Source: Streptoalloteichus tenebrarius
GTDB lineage: Bacteria > Actinomycetota > Actinomycetes > Mycobacteriales > Pseudonocardiaceae
DNA length: 60,224 nt
Assembly (NCBI RefSeq): GCF_024171885.1
Contig: NZ_JAMTCP010000022.1
Span: 46,824 to 107,047, forward strand
Direction: 5' to 3'
A program made the position numbers and the translations under genes. Within the stretch, counting starts at the first letter, position 1, and every line of letters starts with the position of its first letter. This document shows positions 27,107 to 37,700 of the stretch, piece after piece. Below the pieces are notes generated by a model. The model searched no databases. It saw only the letters and a program-made list of their open reading frames with translations, and was not told where the DNA came from.

Positions 27107-27609
27107 GGCTGTCCTCAAGACCAGATGACCAGGGTGGCCAGATCGTTCATCCCGTGGGAGGAAATGGCGGTCTTGTCGTGGCGGGTGGCGATGCCGCGAC
27201 AACCCTTGAACCGGTCGAAGCAGCACCCGACCACGGTGCGGCGCCTGTCGATCAGCGTGCTGAAGGCGCGGGGACGCCCGCCCGCCGAGCCGCGACGGCG
27301 ACGGGTTCTCGGCCTGGTCGTCCTTCTCCTGGATGTTGATCTGATGCGTGTCAGGCCAGGTGTCGGTTGATGCGGCTGGAGCCCACCTGCACCCACCCCG
27401 TCCCCGCTCCCTGGCCAGGTCCGCCCGCGCACGGACCTGGTCAACCAGGTGACCCCAGGTGCCGTCCGCGCTCCAGCGTGACCGCCGCTCACCCAGCGTC
27501 TGCCACGGCCCGAACCGTTCCGGCACCCTCCCGCCAGGGCACACCAACTCCCCGTCCAGGAACCAAGACCCCCGCCCGACCCCCACAACAAGATCCACCG
27601 GACACGCCC
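27107..27609 (-). mobile_element. IS5-family transposase remnant, unit 1
   Basis: Reads on the minus strand. N-terminal piece VPERFGPWQTLGERRSRWSA (about 27550-27480) and C-terminal piece GGRPRAFSTLIDRRRTVVGC, then CFDRFKGCRGIATRHDKTA (27300-27170) in another frame. These are the IS5/IS427-type DDE transposase ends; the middle, with the first two Asp, is deleted. The catalytic Glu expected in VVERCF is Gly here. It begins at GGCTGTCCTCAAGACCAGAT and ends in a flank shared with units 2 and 3. Non-functional. Confidence 0.75.
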
Positions 27610-28404
27610 CATGGGCTGTCCTCAAGACCAGATGAGCGGGGTGGCCAGATCGTTCATCCCTCGGGAGGAGATGGCGGTCTTGTCGTGGCGGGTGGCGATG
27701 CCGCGACAACCCTTGAACCGGTCGAAGCAGCACCCGACCACGGTGCGGCGCCTGTCGATCAGCGTGCTGAAGGCGCGGGGACGCCCGCCCGCCGAGCCGC
27801 GACGGCGACGGGTTCTCGGCCTGGTCGTCCTTCTCCTGGATGTTGATCTGATGCGTGTCAGGCCAGGTGTCGGTTGATGCGGCTGGAGAAGCCCCTTGTC
27901 CGCGATCACCCACTCCGGCTGGTGCCCGGGCGCGCCTGATCGGGCGGTGACGCTGTGGCCAGCGGGCTCCCCAGGGCAGAGTCCTGTGATGCGACCACGC
28001 CCCCGTGCCACAGGGACAGGGCCGCGCCGTGCTGGTGCACCCGGAGACAGACTGGAGCCCACCTGCACCCACCCCGTCCCCGCTCCCTGGCCGGGTCGGC
28101 CCTCGCACGGCCCTGGTCGGCCAGGCGACCACAGGTGCCGTCCGCGCTCCAGCGTGACCGCCGCTCACCCAGCGTCTGCCACAGCCCGAACCGTTCCGGC
28201 ACCTCCCGCCACGGCACACCCATCCGCTCCCTGTAGGCGATGCACCCGATCAGGCTGAGGCCTGATCACGTCACCCTGCCGACCCACGGCGACCGGTCCG
28301 GCGACAACGGCTCCCACACCGCCTCACGCCGCATCCCACACCAACTCCCCGCCCAGGAACCAAGACCCCCGCCCGACCCCCACAACAAGATCACCAGACA
28401 CGCC
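27610..28404 (-). mobile_element. IS5-family transposase remnant, unit 2
   Basis: The C-terminal part (27615-27890) is almost identical to unit 1, with the same Glu-to-Gly change (TVVGCCFDRF) and frameshift. The N-terminal part extends further (GVPWREVPERFGLWQTLGER, then VHQHGAALSLWHGG near 28000, which matches the IS5 segment around the first Asp with Asp lost). The 3' flank (ACTCCCCGCCCAGGAACC and on, 28346-28404) repeats that of unit 1. Shared mutations and shared flanks show that unit 1 and unit 2 arose by local duplication, not separate insertion. Confidence 0.75.
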
Positions 28405-28925
28405 CCATGGGCTGTCCTCAAGACCAGATGACCAGGGTGGCCAGATCGATCATCCCCAGGGAGGAAATGGCGGTCTTGTCGTGGCGGGTTGCGATGGCGC
28501 GGAACTGCTTGAGTCGGTCGAAGCCGCGTTCGACCACGGTGCGGCGCGCTGGTGGGTGCGCAGCGTGCTGGGCCGACCGGACCCTCCCGATCGCGTTCGT
28601 TGATCAGCTCGGCGATCGCCCGGCCCCTGTCACCAGGGTGGTCACGGTTTCGGTGGGCGACCCTCGCCAGAACTGGTTGTCGGCACCGTCTTCCACGGCC
28701 CATCATGTTCCGGCGGGTCACGCCATGCCTCACCCGTCTTCGCCTTGACCAGCATCCCGTTTGATCACACGGATGCCTCGTCCACCTGTGGGCGTCCCTT
28801 CGCGCCCAAGGCGGGCAACAGCGGCTCGATCACCTGCCGCTGCCCGCCGGGCACCTCGTGCCCGCATACGACGCCCCGGGGATGGGACCGGATCAGCCAC
28901 ACCAGCTTTGATGACAGGCCCTAGG
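28405..28925 (-). mobile_element. IS5-family transposase remnant, unit 3
   Basis: Starts with the same GGGCTGTCCTCAAGACCAG end as the other units. Its C-terminal piece keeps the catalytic Glu (RTTVERGFDRLKQFRAIATR, about 28545-28490), and an N-terminal piece near 28790-28860 reads GGQRQVIEPLLPALGAKGRP. The centre is missing and scrambled. The right end near 28905-28922 contains GGGCCTGTCATCAAAGC on the minus strand and may be a terminal inverted repeat. It abuts the siderophore exporter gene. Non-functional. Confidence 0.7.
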
Positions 28926-28965
28926 TCGAGCGGGCCTGCCAGCGGAAACGGCGAGCCGGGGACGG

Positions 28966-30246
28966 TCAGGCGGCGACGGGGGCCTGGTGCGCGAGACCCT
29001 CGGTCTCGTCGGCCGAGGGGCCGCGCAGGCTCGCGCGGCGCAGCGCGGGGAACGCCGCCGCCACCAGCAGGACCCCGGCCACGCAGACCAGGCCGCCGAG
29101 GACCACGGCCGTGGGAGCGGCGACGAACCGGGAGAGCAGGCCGGCCTCGACATTGCCCACCGACGGGCCGACGGTCGTCTGCGCCAGCCACACGGCGCTG
29201 ACCCGTCCCTGGAGCCGTCCCGGGGTGTGGTGCTGGAGCAGCGCCCTGCGCAGGATCTCGGAGATGATGTTGGCGAGGCCGGCCACGGCGAGCAGCGCCA
29301 ACGCCACGGGCAGGGTGGGGCTCAGCCCGAAGCCGGTGATCGCCAGGCCCCAGACCAGGACGGCGACCACGAGCGCCCTGCCGGAGCCGGCGACCCGTCC
29401 CGTCCACCCGCTGGTGACCGCGCCGAGCAACGCGCCGACGGCGGGCGCGGCGTAGAGCAGGCCCACCGCGGCGGGTCCTGCGTGGAAGTGCTCGCTCGCC
29501 AGGGCGGGGAAGAGCGCGTACGGCATCGCGAACACCACCGCGCACACGTCCACGAGCAACAGGCCGCCGATCACCGGGTTGCGCCGGACGAACCGCCAGC
29601 CCTCCACGACGGAGCCGCTCGCGCGCTGCCCGGGAACGGCGGTCGGCGGCAGCGGGCGGAGGAAGAACACCAGGAGCACGGTCAGGAGCGTGCCGACGGC
29701 GGTGACGCCGTAGTTGGCGGCCACGCCGGGGCCGGCGATCACCAGCCCGCCCAGCGCCGGCCCCACGACCGCACCGAGCTGCGTGGTGGAGGCGACCAAC
29801 GCGGCGGACGCCGCGAGCTGGTCCCTGCCGACCAGGGCGGGGGTGGCCGCCATCAGGGCGGTGCCGCTGACGCCGTTGGCCAACCCGTTCACCACGGCGC
29901 ACACGGCGACGAGCCAGAGCTGGGGATGGGGCAGCAACGCGTTGGCGGTCAGGCCGGCGAAGCCCGCGGCGGCGACACCGCGACCGAGCAGGATCAACCG
30001 CCGGCGGTCGAACCGGTCGGAGAGCACCCCGCCGCCGAGGGTGCCGACCAGCATCGCCGCGCCGAGCACGAGGTTCACCATGGCGACCTGGAGCGACGAG
30101 CCGGTCAGGTCGTAGACCTGCACCGGCAGCGCGACGGTGGTGAAGCCGATGCCCAGCAGGGACACGACCCTGGCCGCGAAGACGAACCGGAAGTCACGGC
30201 TCGTCCTCAGTGGACTGATGTCGACGACCATCTGGCCGAGGCGCAT
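28966..30246 (-). CDS. EntS-like MFS siderophore exporter
   Basis: 426 residues, about 12 membrane helices. N-terminal LRTSRDFRFVFAARVVSLLG and GGVLSDRFDRRRLIL (the loop 2-3 MFS motif), and a second repeat with LQGRVSAVWLAQTTVGPSVG, are characteristic of the EntS/enterobactin-exporter branch of MFS. It would pump newly made siderophore out of the cell. It is the last gene of a presumed iron-regulated unit (32297 to 28966, minus strand), 170 bases after the reductase gene. Its downstream side is the IS remnant array. Confidence 0.88.
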   Translation of the reverse strand: MRLGQMVVDISPLRTSRDFRFVFAARVVSLLGIGFTTVALPVQVYDLTGSSLQVAMVNLVLGAAMLVGTLGGGVLSDRFDRRRLILLGRGVAAAGFAGLTANALLPHPQLWLVAVCAVVNGLANGVSGTALMAATPALVGRDQLAASAALVASTTQLGAVVGPALGGLVIAGPGVAANYGVTAVGTLLTVLLVFFLRPLPPTAVPGQRASGSVVEGWRFVRRNPVIGGLLLVDVCAVVFAMPYALFPALASEHFHAGPAAVGLLYAAPAVGALLGAVTSGWTGRVAGSGRALVVAVLVWGLAITGFGLSPTLPVALALLAVAGLANIISEILRRALLQHHTPGRLQGRVSAVWLAQTTVGPSVGNVEAGLLSRFVAAPTAVVLGGLVCVAGVLLVAAAFPALRRASLRGPSADETEGLAHQAPVAA

Positions 30247-30416
30247 GCTCTCCCGTCCGATCTCGCTGTGTCCCGCGGGGGTCGGTGGGGCCGGCGCGGC
30301 CGCTGGGGCCGGCCACTGGCGACCGACCGGGCGCGCGGCGCCCCCGCCACGCGCCCGGTCCCTGATCCGCCCTGGTCAACCCGGCGCGCCCGACCCCGAT
30401 CGGGCGCGCCCGGCGC

Positions 30417-31280
30417 TCAGTGCGGCTGGTTCTCGTACCGGTCCTCCTCGGCCCGGTCGTGGTCGTGCTTGTGGTCGTACTCGGTCTCGGAGATCCCGCG
30501 CTTCCAGTACCCGATCGCGAGCTTGCGCCGCCGCTCCAGACCGCACTCCTCCTGCCAGTGGCGACGCAGGGTGCGCACGGTGGTCGACTCGGCGCCGGCC
30601 CAGGCGAACACCGAGCCGTCCGGGATGGTGACGGCGCGGGCGGCGTCGGCCAGCGCCGTGCCGGTCCCGGCCGGCGCGTCGCCGCGGTGCAGCCACACCA
30701 GCTCGACCCCGGCGGGGTGGACCAGCTCCTGCTCCTCGCGCGCGTCGGGCACCTCGACGAAGGCGTAGCCCCGCGCGGTCTCCGGCAGCGTCTCCAGGAT
30801 CACGCTGATCGCCGGCAGCGCCGTCTGGTCGCCGGCGAGCAGGTACCAGTCGGCCTCCCGCACGGTGAGCCCGCCGGGCGCGCCCACGCCGACGATGTCG
30901 CCCGGTTCGGCGTTGGCCGCCCACGTGGAGGCCACGCCCTCGTCACCGTGCAGCACGAAGTCGATGTCCATTTCGGACGCTTCGAGGTCGTAGCGGCGGA
31001 CGGTGTAGGTGCGCACCGTCGCGCGGACGTCCTCGGGCGGCCACACGAGCCGGCCGTCCTCGCGGTGCGGCATGACCGGCTCGGTCTGGCCGGGACGGGG
31101 GATGAACACCTTGACGTTGGGGCCGCGGTGCTCGTGGTCGGCGCCGGGAAGCCCTTCCCCGCCCGTGGGCCCCACGGTGATCCGTCGCATCAGCGGGGTC
31201 ACCTCGGTCGTGCGCAGCACGCGCATCGGCCGGCCGAGGCGGCGGGCGCCGCGCTCGTGAACGTTGGCTGGGGCGGTCAT
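30417..31280 (-). CDS. Siderophore-interacting protein (ViuB/FAD ferric reductase)
   Basis: 287 residues with the SIP layout: FAD-binding domain (about 15-140) with RTYTVRRYD and DFVLHGDEG, then the NAD(P)H-like domain (about 145-275) with WYLLAGDQTALPAISVIL, VFAWAGAEST and IGYWKRG near the end. These cytoplasmic enzymes reduce ferric siderophore complexes to release iron. The C-terminal tail is His/Asp-rich (DHKHDHDRAEED), an optional metal-binding feature. The gene lies 15 bases after the binding-protein gene on the same strand, so the two are surely co-transcribed. Confidence 0.92.
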   Translation of the reverse strand: MTAPANVHERGARRLGRPMRVLRTTEVTPLMRRITVGPTGGEGLPGADHEHRGPNVKVFIPRPGQTEPVMPHREDGRLVWPPEDVRATVRTYTVRRYDLEASEMDIDFVLHGDEGVASTWAANAEPGDIVGVGAPGGLTVREADWYLLAGDQTALPAISVILETLPETARGYAFVEVPDAREEQELVHPAGVELVWLHRGDAPAGTGTALADAARAVTIPDGSVFAWAGAESTTVRTLRRHWQEECGLERRRKLAIGYWKRGISETEYDHKHDHDRAEEDRYENQPH

Positions 31281-31295
31281 GGGACCCTTCCCTTC

Positions 31296-32297
31296 TCAGA
31301 GCTGCTGGAGAATCTCTTCGATCTTGTTGAGCATCGCCTCGGCCTGCCCGTAGTGCAGGGTGTTGAAGTAGGGCAGCGGGAAGACCTTCTTGTTCCGCAC
31401 CGCCTTCAGCCCCTGCCACACCGGCTGCTCCAGCACCGGCTTGACCTGTGCGGCGACGCTGCCGTCGCTGTTGCCCCGCACCACGATGACGTCGGAGTCG
31501 GCCAGGGCGTCCATCTGCTCGACGGAGAAGTTCTTGGTGGTGCCCTGTTGTCCCTCCGAGGCCGCGCCGAACCGGACCCCGGCGTCGACCAGGACCACGC
31601 CGCCCCACGAGCCCGGCAGCACCAGCGCCCACTCGCCGGACTTGCCGCCCTGCACCATGCTCCACCGGGTCCTGGCGAGCGCGTCGGTGTACCGCTTCTT
31701 GATCGCCGCCGCGCGCTCCTCGTAGCGCTGCCTGACCTTCTCGCCCTCGGCGCGACGGCCCACGGCGTCGGCGGCCTGGAGCGCGCGGTCCTTCCAGTCG
31801 CCGGCCGTCTTGGCGGCGAACAGGGCGGTGGGCGCGAACGCCTTGTAGTTCTCGGCGTTGGGGTCGGGCGCGTGGGCGAGGTGGGTCCCGAGGATCAGGT
31901 CGGGCTTCAGCTCGGCGACCTTCTCCGGCTTGGCCTCGTTGGACTTGCCGACCTTGGGCAGCGACTGGAAGCGCGGCACGTAGTCGGCGAGCAGGGCGTT
32001 GGTGTCGAACTCGGCGACGCCGACCGGGGTGACGCCCACGTCCATCAGGGCACCCGGCGTGTAGTGGTCGACGCAGACCACGCGTTGCGGGTTGGCCGGG
32101 ATCTCGACGGGGCCGAGCGCGGTGTCGATCGTCCGCTTCCCCCCGCCCGCCGACGGGCCGGACGCGCCGGCCGGGGTGGAACCCCCTCCGCCGCAGGCGG
32201 TCAGGCCCAGCAGGGCCAGTGCCCCGGCCGCGCCGGTGAGGAAGCGGCGGCGGGAGGGACCGCTGGCGTCCCTCACCCGGTCAGGTCTCGTGGTCAT
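31296..32297 (-). CDS. Ferric-siderophore ABC binding lipoprotein (FepB/FecB-like)
   Basis: 333 residues. Twin-arginine-type signal PSRRRFLTGAAGALALLG ending in lipobox LTAC (about residue 36), so it is exported folded and lipid-anchored. The mature domain is a class III periplasmic-binding fold: NPQRVVCVDHYTPGALMDVG, KPEKVAELKPDLILG, ADSDVIVVRG and the C-terminal helix AMLNKIEEILQQL. It captures ferric siderophore for an importer; permease and ATPase genes are not in this window. ATG 32297 lies 57 bases from an iron box at 32354-32372, giving iron-dependent repression by a DtxR/IdeR-type regulator. Confidence 0.92.
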   Translation of the reverse strand: MTTRPDRVRDASGPSRRRFLTGAAGALALLGLTACGGGGSTPAGASGPSAGGGKRTIDTALGPVEIPANPQRVVCVDHYTPGALMDVGVTPVGVAEFDTNALLADYVPRFQSLPKVGKSNEAKPEKVAELKPDLILGTHLAHAPDPNAENYKAFAPTALFAAKTAGDWKDRALQAADAVGRRAEGEKVRQRYEERAAAIKKRYTDALARTRWSMVQGGKSGEWALVLPGSWGGVVLVDAGVRFGAASEGQQGTTKNFSVEQMDALADSDVIVVRGNSDGSVAAQVKPVLEQPVWQGLKAVRNKKVFPLPYFNTLHYGQAEAMLNKIEEILQQL

Positions 32298-32353
32298 CGA
32301 TCCGTTCTCCGCAGGCTCGTCTGGGTGCTGGTGGCCGTGCCGCAACATCAACC

Positions 32354-32372
32354 TTAGGTGAGCCTAACCTTA
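32354..32372 (-). promoter_or_regulatory. Iron box (DtxR/IdeR/DmdR operator)
   Basis: TTAGGTGAGCCTAACCTTA fits the 19-bp actinobacterial iron-box consensus with one or two mismatches, just upstream of the siderophore-binding protein gene. It should repress the 32297-28966 unit when iron is plentiful. The TAA stop of the truncated NRPS (32370-32372) lies inside the box. Confidence 0.85.
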
Positions 32373-34724
32373 ACCCACGTGGCGCAACAGGGCGGCCGTG
32401 GTGACGACGGTCGCTTCCGTCGGCCCATAGGTGTTGAACAGCCGCACCGACGGGCCGACCCGGCGGTGCCACCGCTCCACGCGGTCGTGCAGCGCGGCCT
32501 CGCCCCCGATGATCACGACGCGGACCGAGGCCGGCAGCTCGCCCTCGCCGGCGTCCATCCCGTGCGCGACCTCGTGCCAGAACGCGGTCGGCAGGTCGAC
32601 CAGGGTGACGCCCTTCTCCGCGCAGGCGTCGAGGAAGCGCGGGACGGACTCCAGCATGTCCTCGGTGCGCAACACCAGGGTCGCGCCCGTGGTCAACGCG
32701 CCGAACAGTTCCTCGATGCTCGCGTCGAAGTGCGGCGCGGCGAACTGCAACACCCGGTCGGACGCGGTGATCCCGTACCGCTCGGTGGCGGCGGCGACGA
32801 AACTGGCCAACGCGGCGCGGCTGACCAGCACGCCCTTCGGCACACCTGTGGAGCCGGAGGTGTAGATGACGTAGGCCAACGCCTCCCCTGGGACCTCGGG
32901 AAGGGGAGTCCGATGAGGACTGTCCATATCGGACCGACTGTCCTCCTGTCCCCCGACCAGCAGCGTCGGTCGCCCGGCCACCAGGTGCGCGTGGTCGGCG
33001 TCGGTGACGACGAGCGGACCGCCCGCGTCGTCCAGCACGCCGTTCAGCCGGGAGTCCGGCCATCCCGGGTCCAGCGGCAGGTACCCCGCGCCGGCGAGCA
33101 GCACGCCGAGGATCGCGACGACGATCTCCGGGCCGCGCGGGAGCAACACCGCCACTGGCGTGTCCACCCGCACCCTGGCGGCGACGAGTCGCCGCGCGCA
33201 CCTCTCGGCCGCCGAGAACAACTCGGCGTAGCTGAGCCGCCGCTCCCCCTGCTCCACCGCGATCACGTCGGGGGTGAGCCGAACCCGCTCCCTGACCAGC
33301 GCGAGCACGTCCGGCGCCGCGGCCGTGGTGTCCCCCACGGGCGGGCACGGCGCCTCCGCGCGGGCGCGGCGCAGCTCGGCGAGCGTCACGGTGCGCGTCA
33401 TGCGCGCGTGGCCCAACGGCTCCTCGGGCGCGTCCAGCGCGGCCCGCAGGAACGTCGCGAAGCTGTTCAGGTGCGTGGTCAGCACGTCGGGGCGGTAGAG
33501 CGCGGCGTTGGCGTCCAGCTCGACCCGCAGGCCGCCGTCGGCCATGAGCCGGATGCCCAGCGACAGGTCCTCCACCGGACCGGCCGAGACGTTGTGCATG
33601 GTCCCCTGGTGCTCGCCGAACCGGAGCCGGTAGTCGAACGGCATGATGTTGACGACCGGCCCGAACAGCCGGCGTTCCGTGCCCACCATCCGCAGGTCCC
33701 TGCGGAGCTGCTCGTGCCGGTACCGGTGGTGCGGCCGGGTGCGCCGCACCTGGGCCGCCACCTCGCCGGTGAGGTCGAGCAGGGAGCGCCCGGTGTCGAC
33801 CGGGACGCGCAACGGGACGATGTTCATCACCATGCATGGCACGCGGAGCGCGGCCGAGCCCATCCGGCCCATGACGGGGAGTCCGAGCACGACCTCCTTG
33901 GCGCGCGTGACCCTGGCGACGTAGGCGGCGCTGATCGCCAGGGCCAGGTCCGACCAGGAGGCGCGGGCCCCCGCCGCGACCCGTTGCAGCCGGGCCGCCT
34001 CCTCCGCCGGCAGGAGCAGGGTCCTGCGCAGCACGTCGCCGGAGACCGAGGGCACGCCCTCGGCCAGGCTCACCGGCTCCGGGCTGTCGGCCATGTGCGT
34101 CGTCCAGAAGTCCCGGTCGCGACCGAACCGGTCGGAGGCGAGGTAGGCCGCCTCCTCGTCGACCACTGTGGACAGACGACCGAAGCCGGGACCGCTCGGC
34201 TCCTCCCCGTTGGCCAGCGCGGTGTACAGCTCGGCGACACCGCGCAGGACCATCGCCGCGCCGAAGCCGTCGACGGCGATGTGGTGGATCCGTTGGTACC
34301 ACCGGTACTCCTCGGCCCCCGTGCGCAGGACCGCCTCGGTGACCAGCGGGCCGGCCGCGAGGTCCGTGGGGCGGGCCATGTCGGCGGCGATCCACGCCTC
34401 CGCCGCCGCGACGGGGTCGGGTTCCGCGGTGAGGTCCAGCACGTGGAAGGGCCAGCGCGGTCGCCGCGCCCAGTCCTGCCACAGCACCCCGTCCTCGTCC
34501 CTGACGAACCGGGCGTGCAGCGCCTCGGCGTCGGCCAGCACGCGCCGCACGGCGACCTCCAGCAGGTCGACGTCCAGCGCGCCGCACACGACGACGCACT
34601 CGCCCGTGTTGTACATCGGGCTGGTCGGGTCCATCTCCTGGCCGAACCAGATCCCCTGCTGGGCGGCGGTCGCCGGCAGCTTGAGCGCGCTCGCGTCGGT
34701 GGTGTTCGGGTCTGCGCTGTTCAT
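32370..34724 (-). CDS. NRPS fragment: starter condensation domain + N-terminal half of adenylation domain
   Basis: 784 residues. A condensation domain (about 15-440) has YQRIHHIAVDGFGAAMVL near 145-165, the form seen in EntF/VibF-type starter C domains that accept a dihydroxybenzoyl or salicyl donor. An adenylation domain from about 465 has LSYAEL, the A3 core YTSGSTGVPKG (about 618) and A5 [10 protein letters not shown] (about 758). It then stops, without A6-A10, carrier or release domains. Aligning by eye with GrsA gives pocket residues D-A-E-D-I-G-T-V-V, resembling basic-amino-acid codes. The missing half matches the start of the next NRPS (43196). The stop codon lies within the downstream iron box. 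Confidence 0.9.
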   Translation of the reverse strand: MNSADPNTTDASALKLPATAAQQGIWFGQEMDPTSPMYNTGECVVVCGALDVDLLEVAVRRVLADAEALHARFVRDEDGVLWQDWARRPRWPFHVLDLTAEPDPVAAAEAWIAADMARPTDLAAGPLVTEAVLRTGAEEYRWYQRIHHIAVDGFGAAMVLRGVAELYTALANGEEPSGPGFGRLSTVVDEEAAYLASDRFGRDRDFWTTHMADSPEPVSLAEGVPSVSGDVLRRTLLLPAEEAARLQRVAAGARASWSDLALAISAAYVARVTRAKEVVLGLPVMGRMGSAALRVPCMVMNIVPLRVPVDTGRSLLDLTGEVAAQVRRTRPHHRYRHEQLRRDLRMVGTERRLFGPVVNIMPFDYRLRFGEHQGTMHNVSAGPVEDLSLGIRLMADGGLRVELDANAALYRPDVLTTHLNSFATFLRAALDAPEEPLGHARMTRTVTLAELRRARAEAPCPPVGDTTAAAPDVLALVRERVRLTPDVIAVEQGERRLSYAELFSAAERCARRLVAARVRVDTPVAVLLPRGPEIVVAILGVLLAGAGYLPLDPGWPDSRLNGVLDDAGGPLVVTDADHAHLVAGRPTLLVGGQEDSRSDMDSPHRTPLPEVPGEALAYVIYTSGSTGVPKGVLVSRAALASFVAAATERYGITASDRVLQFAAPHFDASIEELFGALTTGATLVLRTEDMLESVPRFLDACAEKGVTLVDLPTAFWHEVAHGMDAGEGELPASVRVVIIGGEAALHDRVERWHRRVGPSVRLFNTYGPTEATVVTTAALLRHVG

Positions 34725-34766
34725 CCCTTGGTTTCCGATCTCGGGAGCGGGGCGTGGCCCGGTGGC

Positions 34767-37700
34767 TCAGGGGGCGAGGAGGGTCGCGGCGGGCACGTCG
34801 AGGTCCTCGGCCATCCGGCCGAGCAGCCGCCGCAGCGACGCCGCGAGGCCCTCGACCTCGGCCCTGGTGAACAGGTCCGGCCGGTAGTCGAGGGTGACGT
34901 GCAGCCCGTCCCCGGGGATCACCACGAGCGTCAGCGAGTAGTGCGCCGCTCCCCGGAACTCGGTCGCGACGACCTCGACGCCGGGCAGGGGACGACGCAG
35001 TCGCTCCGCGTCCATCGGGTAGTTCTCGAACACCAGCAGGGTGTCGAACAGCTCGGGAAGACCCGTGATCCGGTGCAGTCGGGTCAACGCGGTGTGCTGG
35101 TGGGGCAGCAGACCCGCCTGCTGGTCCTGGAGGCGCGCCAGCGCCGCGTGGACCGGCTCGTCGGGCCGCCACCGCACCCGCACGGGCACGCTGTTGCTGA
35201 GCAGGCCGATCATCGTCTCCACGCCGAGGATCTCCGGCGGGCGTCCGGACACCATCGCGCCGAACACGACGTCGTCGCGGCCGAGCCGCCGTCCCACCAG
35301 CAGGCCCCACGCGCCCTGCACGAGGGTGTTGAGCGTGAGGGCGTGGTGTCGGGCCCGCTCGGCGGCCGCCGAGACCAGGTCGGCGGGCAGGTGCAGGGCC
35401 ACCTGCTCGGGGCGGACGGCGACGCGCGGGGCTGGCGCGAGCAGCGTGGGCTCGGTGATCCCCGACAGCGCCTCCCGCCACGCGGCGTCCGCCGCGTCGG
35501 CGTCCTGCCCCGCGCGCCACGAGAGGTAGTCGCGGAAGGGCACGACCCTGGGCAGCGCGTCCTGGTCGGCGTCCGCCGCGTACAGGGCGAAGAGGTCCCG
35601 CATGATCAGCGGCGCGGACCAGCCGTCGGACAGGATGTGGTGGCTGGTGAAGACCAAGCGGCACCGCCGGTCCGCCAGCCGCAGGAAGGTGAGCCGGACC
35701 AGCGGCGGGGTGGCGAGGTCGAACCGCTCGGCGAAGTCCCGTTCGGAGATCTGGGCCGCCACCCGCTCTGGATCGTCCTGTTTGGACAGATCGTGCTCGC
35801 GCCACGGCAGGGCGACCGACGCCGGCACGACCTGCACCGTCCGGTCACCGGACACGACGGGGAAGGCCGCCCGCAGGTTCGCGTGCCGGTCGAGCAGGGC
35901 CTGTCCGGCCGCCCGGAGCCGTCGCGGGTCGAGCCCGCCCTCGAAGGTGAAGACCGCCTGCGACGTGTAGACGTCGGGGGAGCCGTCGTCGGGCAGCAGC
36001 CGCGTGTGCCGGGCCATCACCTCCTGAAGCGGGCCGAGGGGCAGCACGTCCGTGAGACCGGGATAGTCGGCCTCCAGCCGCTCGATCTCCCGCTGGCCCA
36101 CCGACACCAGCGGCAGATCGGAGGGCGTCCGACCGCCGGCTCCTGGTCGCGCGACGTGCGCGGCGAGGCCGTCCAGCGCGGCGAACCACGCCTCGGCCAG
36201 CGCGCGCACCTCCTTCTCGTCGAACAGCCCACCCGGCCACGACCAGGTCACCGTCAGCTCCGGCCCCTCCGGTCGGTCGTGGGTGAGCGCGTTGACGCTC
36301 AGGCTGTGAGGCATCGGCGAGGCCGGGTCGGCGCCGCTGCCGAGGGCGCGCTCGCCCACCGGTTCCCAGTCGGCCGCCTCGCCGGGCATGCCGAACCGGC
36401 CGAGGTAGTTGAAGCCGATCTGGGGCGTCAGCTCGCTGCGCAGGCAGGACGCGGTGTCGTCGTTGAGATACCGGAGCATCCCGTAGCCGATTCCGTGGTC
36501 GGGGGCCGACCGCACCTGCTCCTTGACCCGCTTCACGGCGGCGCCGACCGTGTCCGCGCCGGTGCGCATCTCCTCGTCCGTCAGCACTCCGGGGCCGATC
36601 CGCACCGGGTGGATGCTGGTGAACCAGCCGAGGGTGCGCGAGAGGTCGACCCCGTCGAGGATCTCCTCCCGACCGTGGCCCTCCAGGTCCACCAGGAGAC
36701 CGTCGCACCGTCGGCCGCGCCACGACTCCACGGCCATGACGAGCGCCGTCAGGAGGATGTCCTGCACGCCGGCGTGGAACGCGGCGGGCACGCTGGTCAG
36801 CAGCGGCGCGGTGCGGTCCGTGGGCAGCGACAGCGTGAGGTGGCGCGCCGTGGCGACGGTGTCCCGCGCGGGGTCGAACGGGCGCGCGCCGATCAACCGG
36901 TCGGGGCCGCTGAGCACGTCCCGCCACAGGGCCAGTTCCCCGGTCCGCTCCGGTGTGCGCGCCTGCTCCGCGAGGAGCGTGGACCAGCGCCGGAAGGACG
37001 TGCCGACGGGCTCTAGCTCGGGTGCGCGGCCCGCGGCGACCGCCTCGTACGCGGCACGCAGGTCAGGCAACAGGATGCGCCACGACACGCCGTCGACGAC
37101 GAAGTGGTGGAGCACCACGAGGAGCCGGCCGGGTTCGGAGCCGGCGTCGAACCAGACGAGGCGTGCCACGATCCCGCTCGCGGGGTCCAGAGCGTCCCTG
37201 GCCGCCGCGGTGTGCTCGGCGACGAGCGCGTCAAACGCGTCCGCGCGCGATTCCCCGGGCGATTCCGTGGACACGCCGGCAGGCGCTCCGGTGTCCAATG
37301 AGGACACATCAACCCGGTGGACGTGGTCCTCGGCCCGAACCGCGCCCTCGGGCGCCACCGTGAGCCCCCACGACCCGTCGCCGTCGGGCACCACGCGCAG
37401 GCGCAGCACGTCGTGATGATCGAACACCGCCTGAACGGCCGAGACCAGCGTGTTCCACCGCATGTCCGCCGGCGTCCGCACCAGCATCGACTGGAAGAAC
37501 CCCCGGATCGGCGCGCCCGTCTCGGCGAACCGCCGGAACACCGGGGTCAGCGGCACGTCGCCGACGCCGGCGCCGCGTTCCTCGGCCACCAGGCCGGTCT
37601 CCCCGACCTCCCTGGCGACGGCGGCCAGCGCGGCCACGGTCCTGCGCTCGAACACCTCCCTGGCCGAGACCACCAGCCCGGCCTTCCGCGCCCTCGCGAT

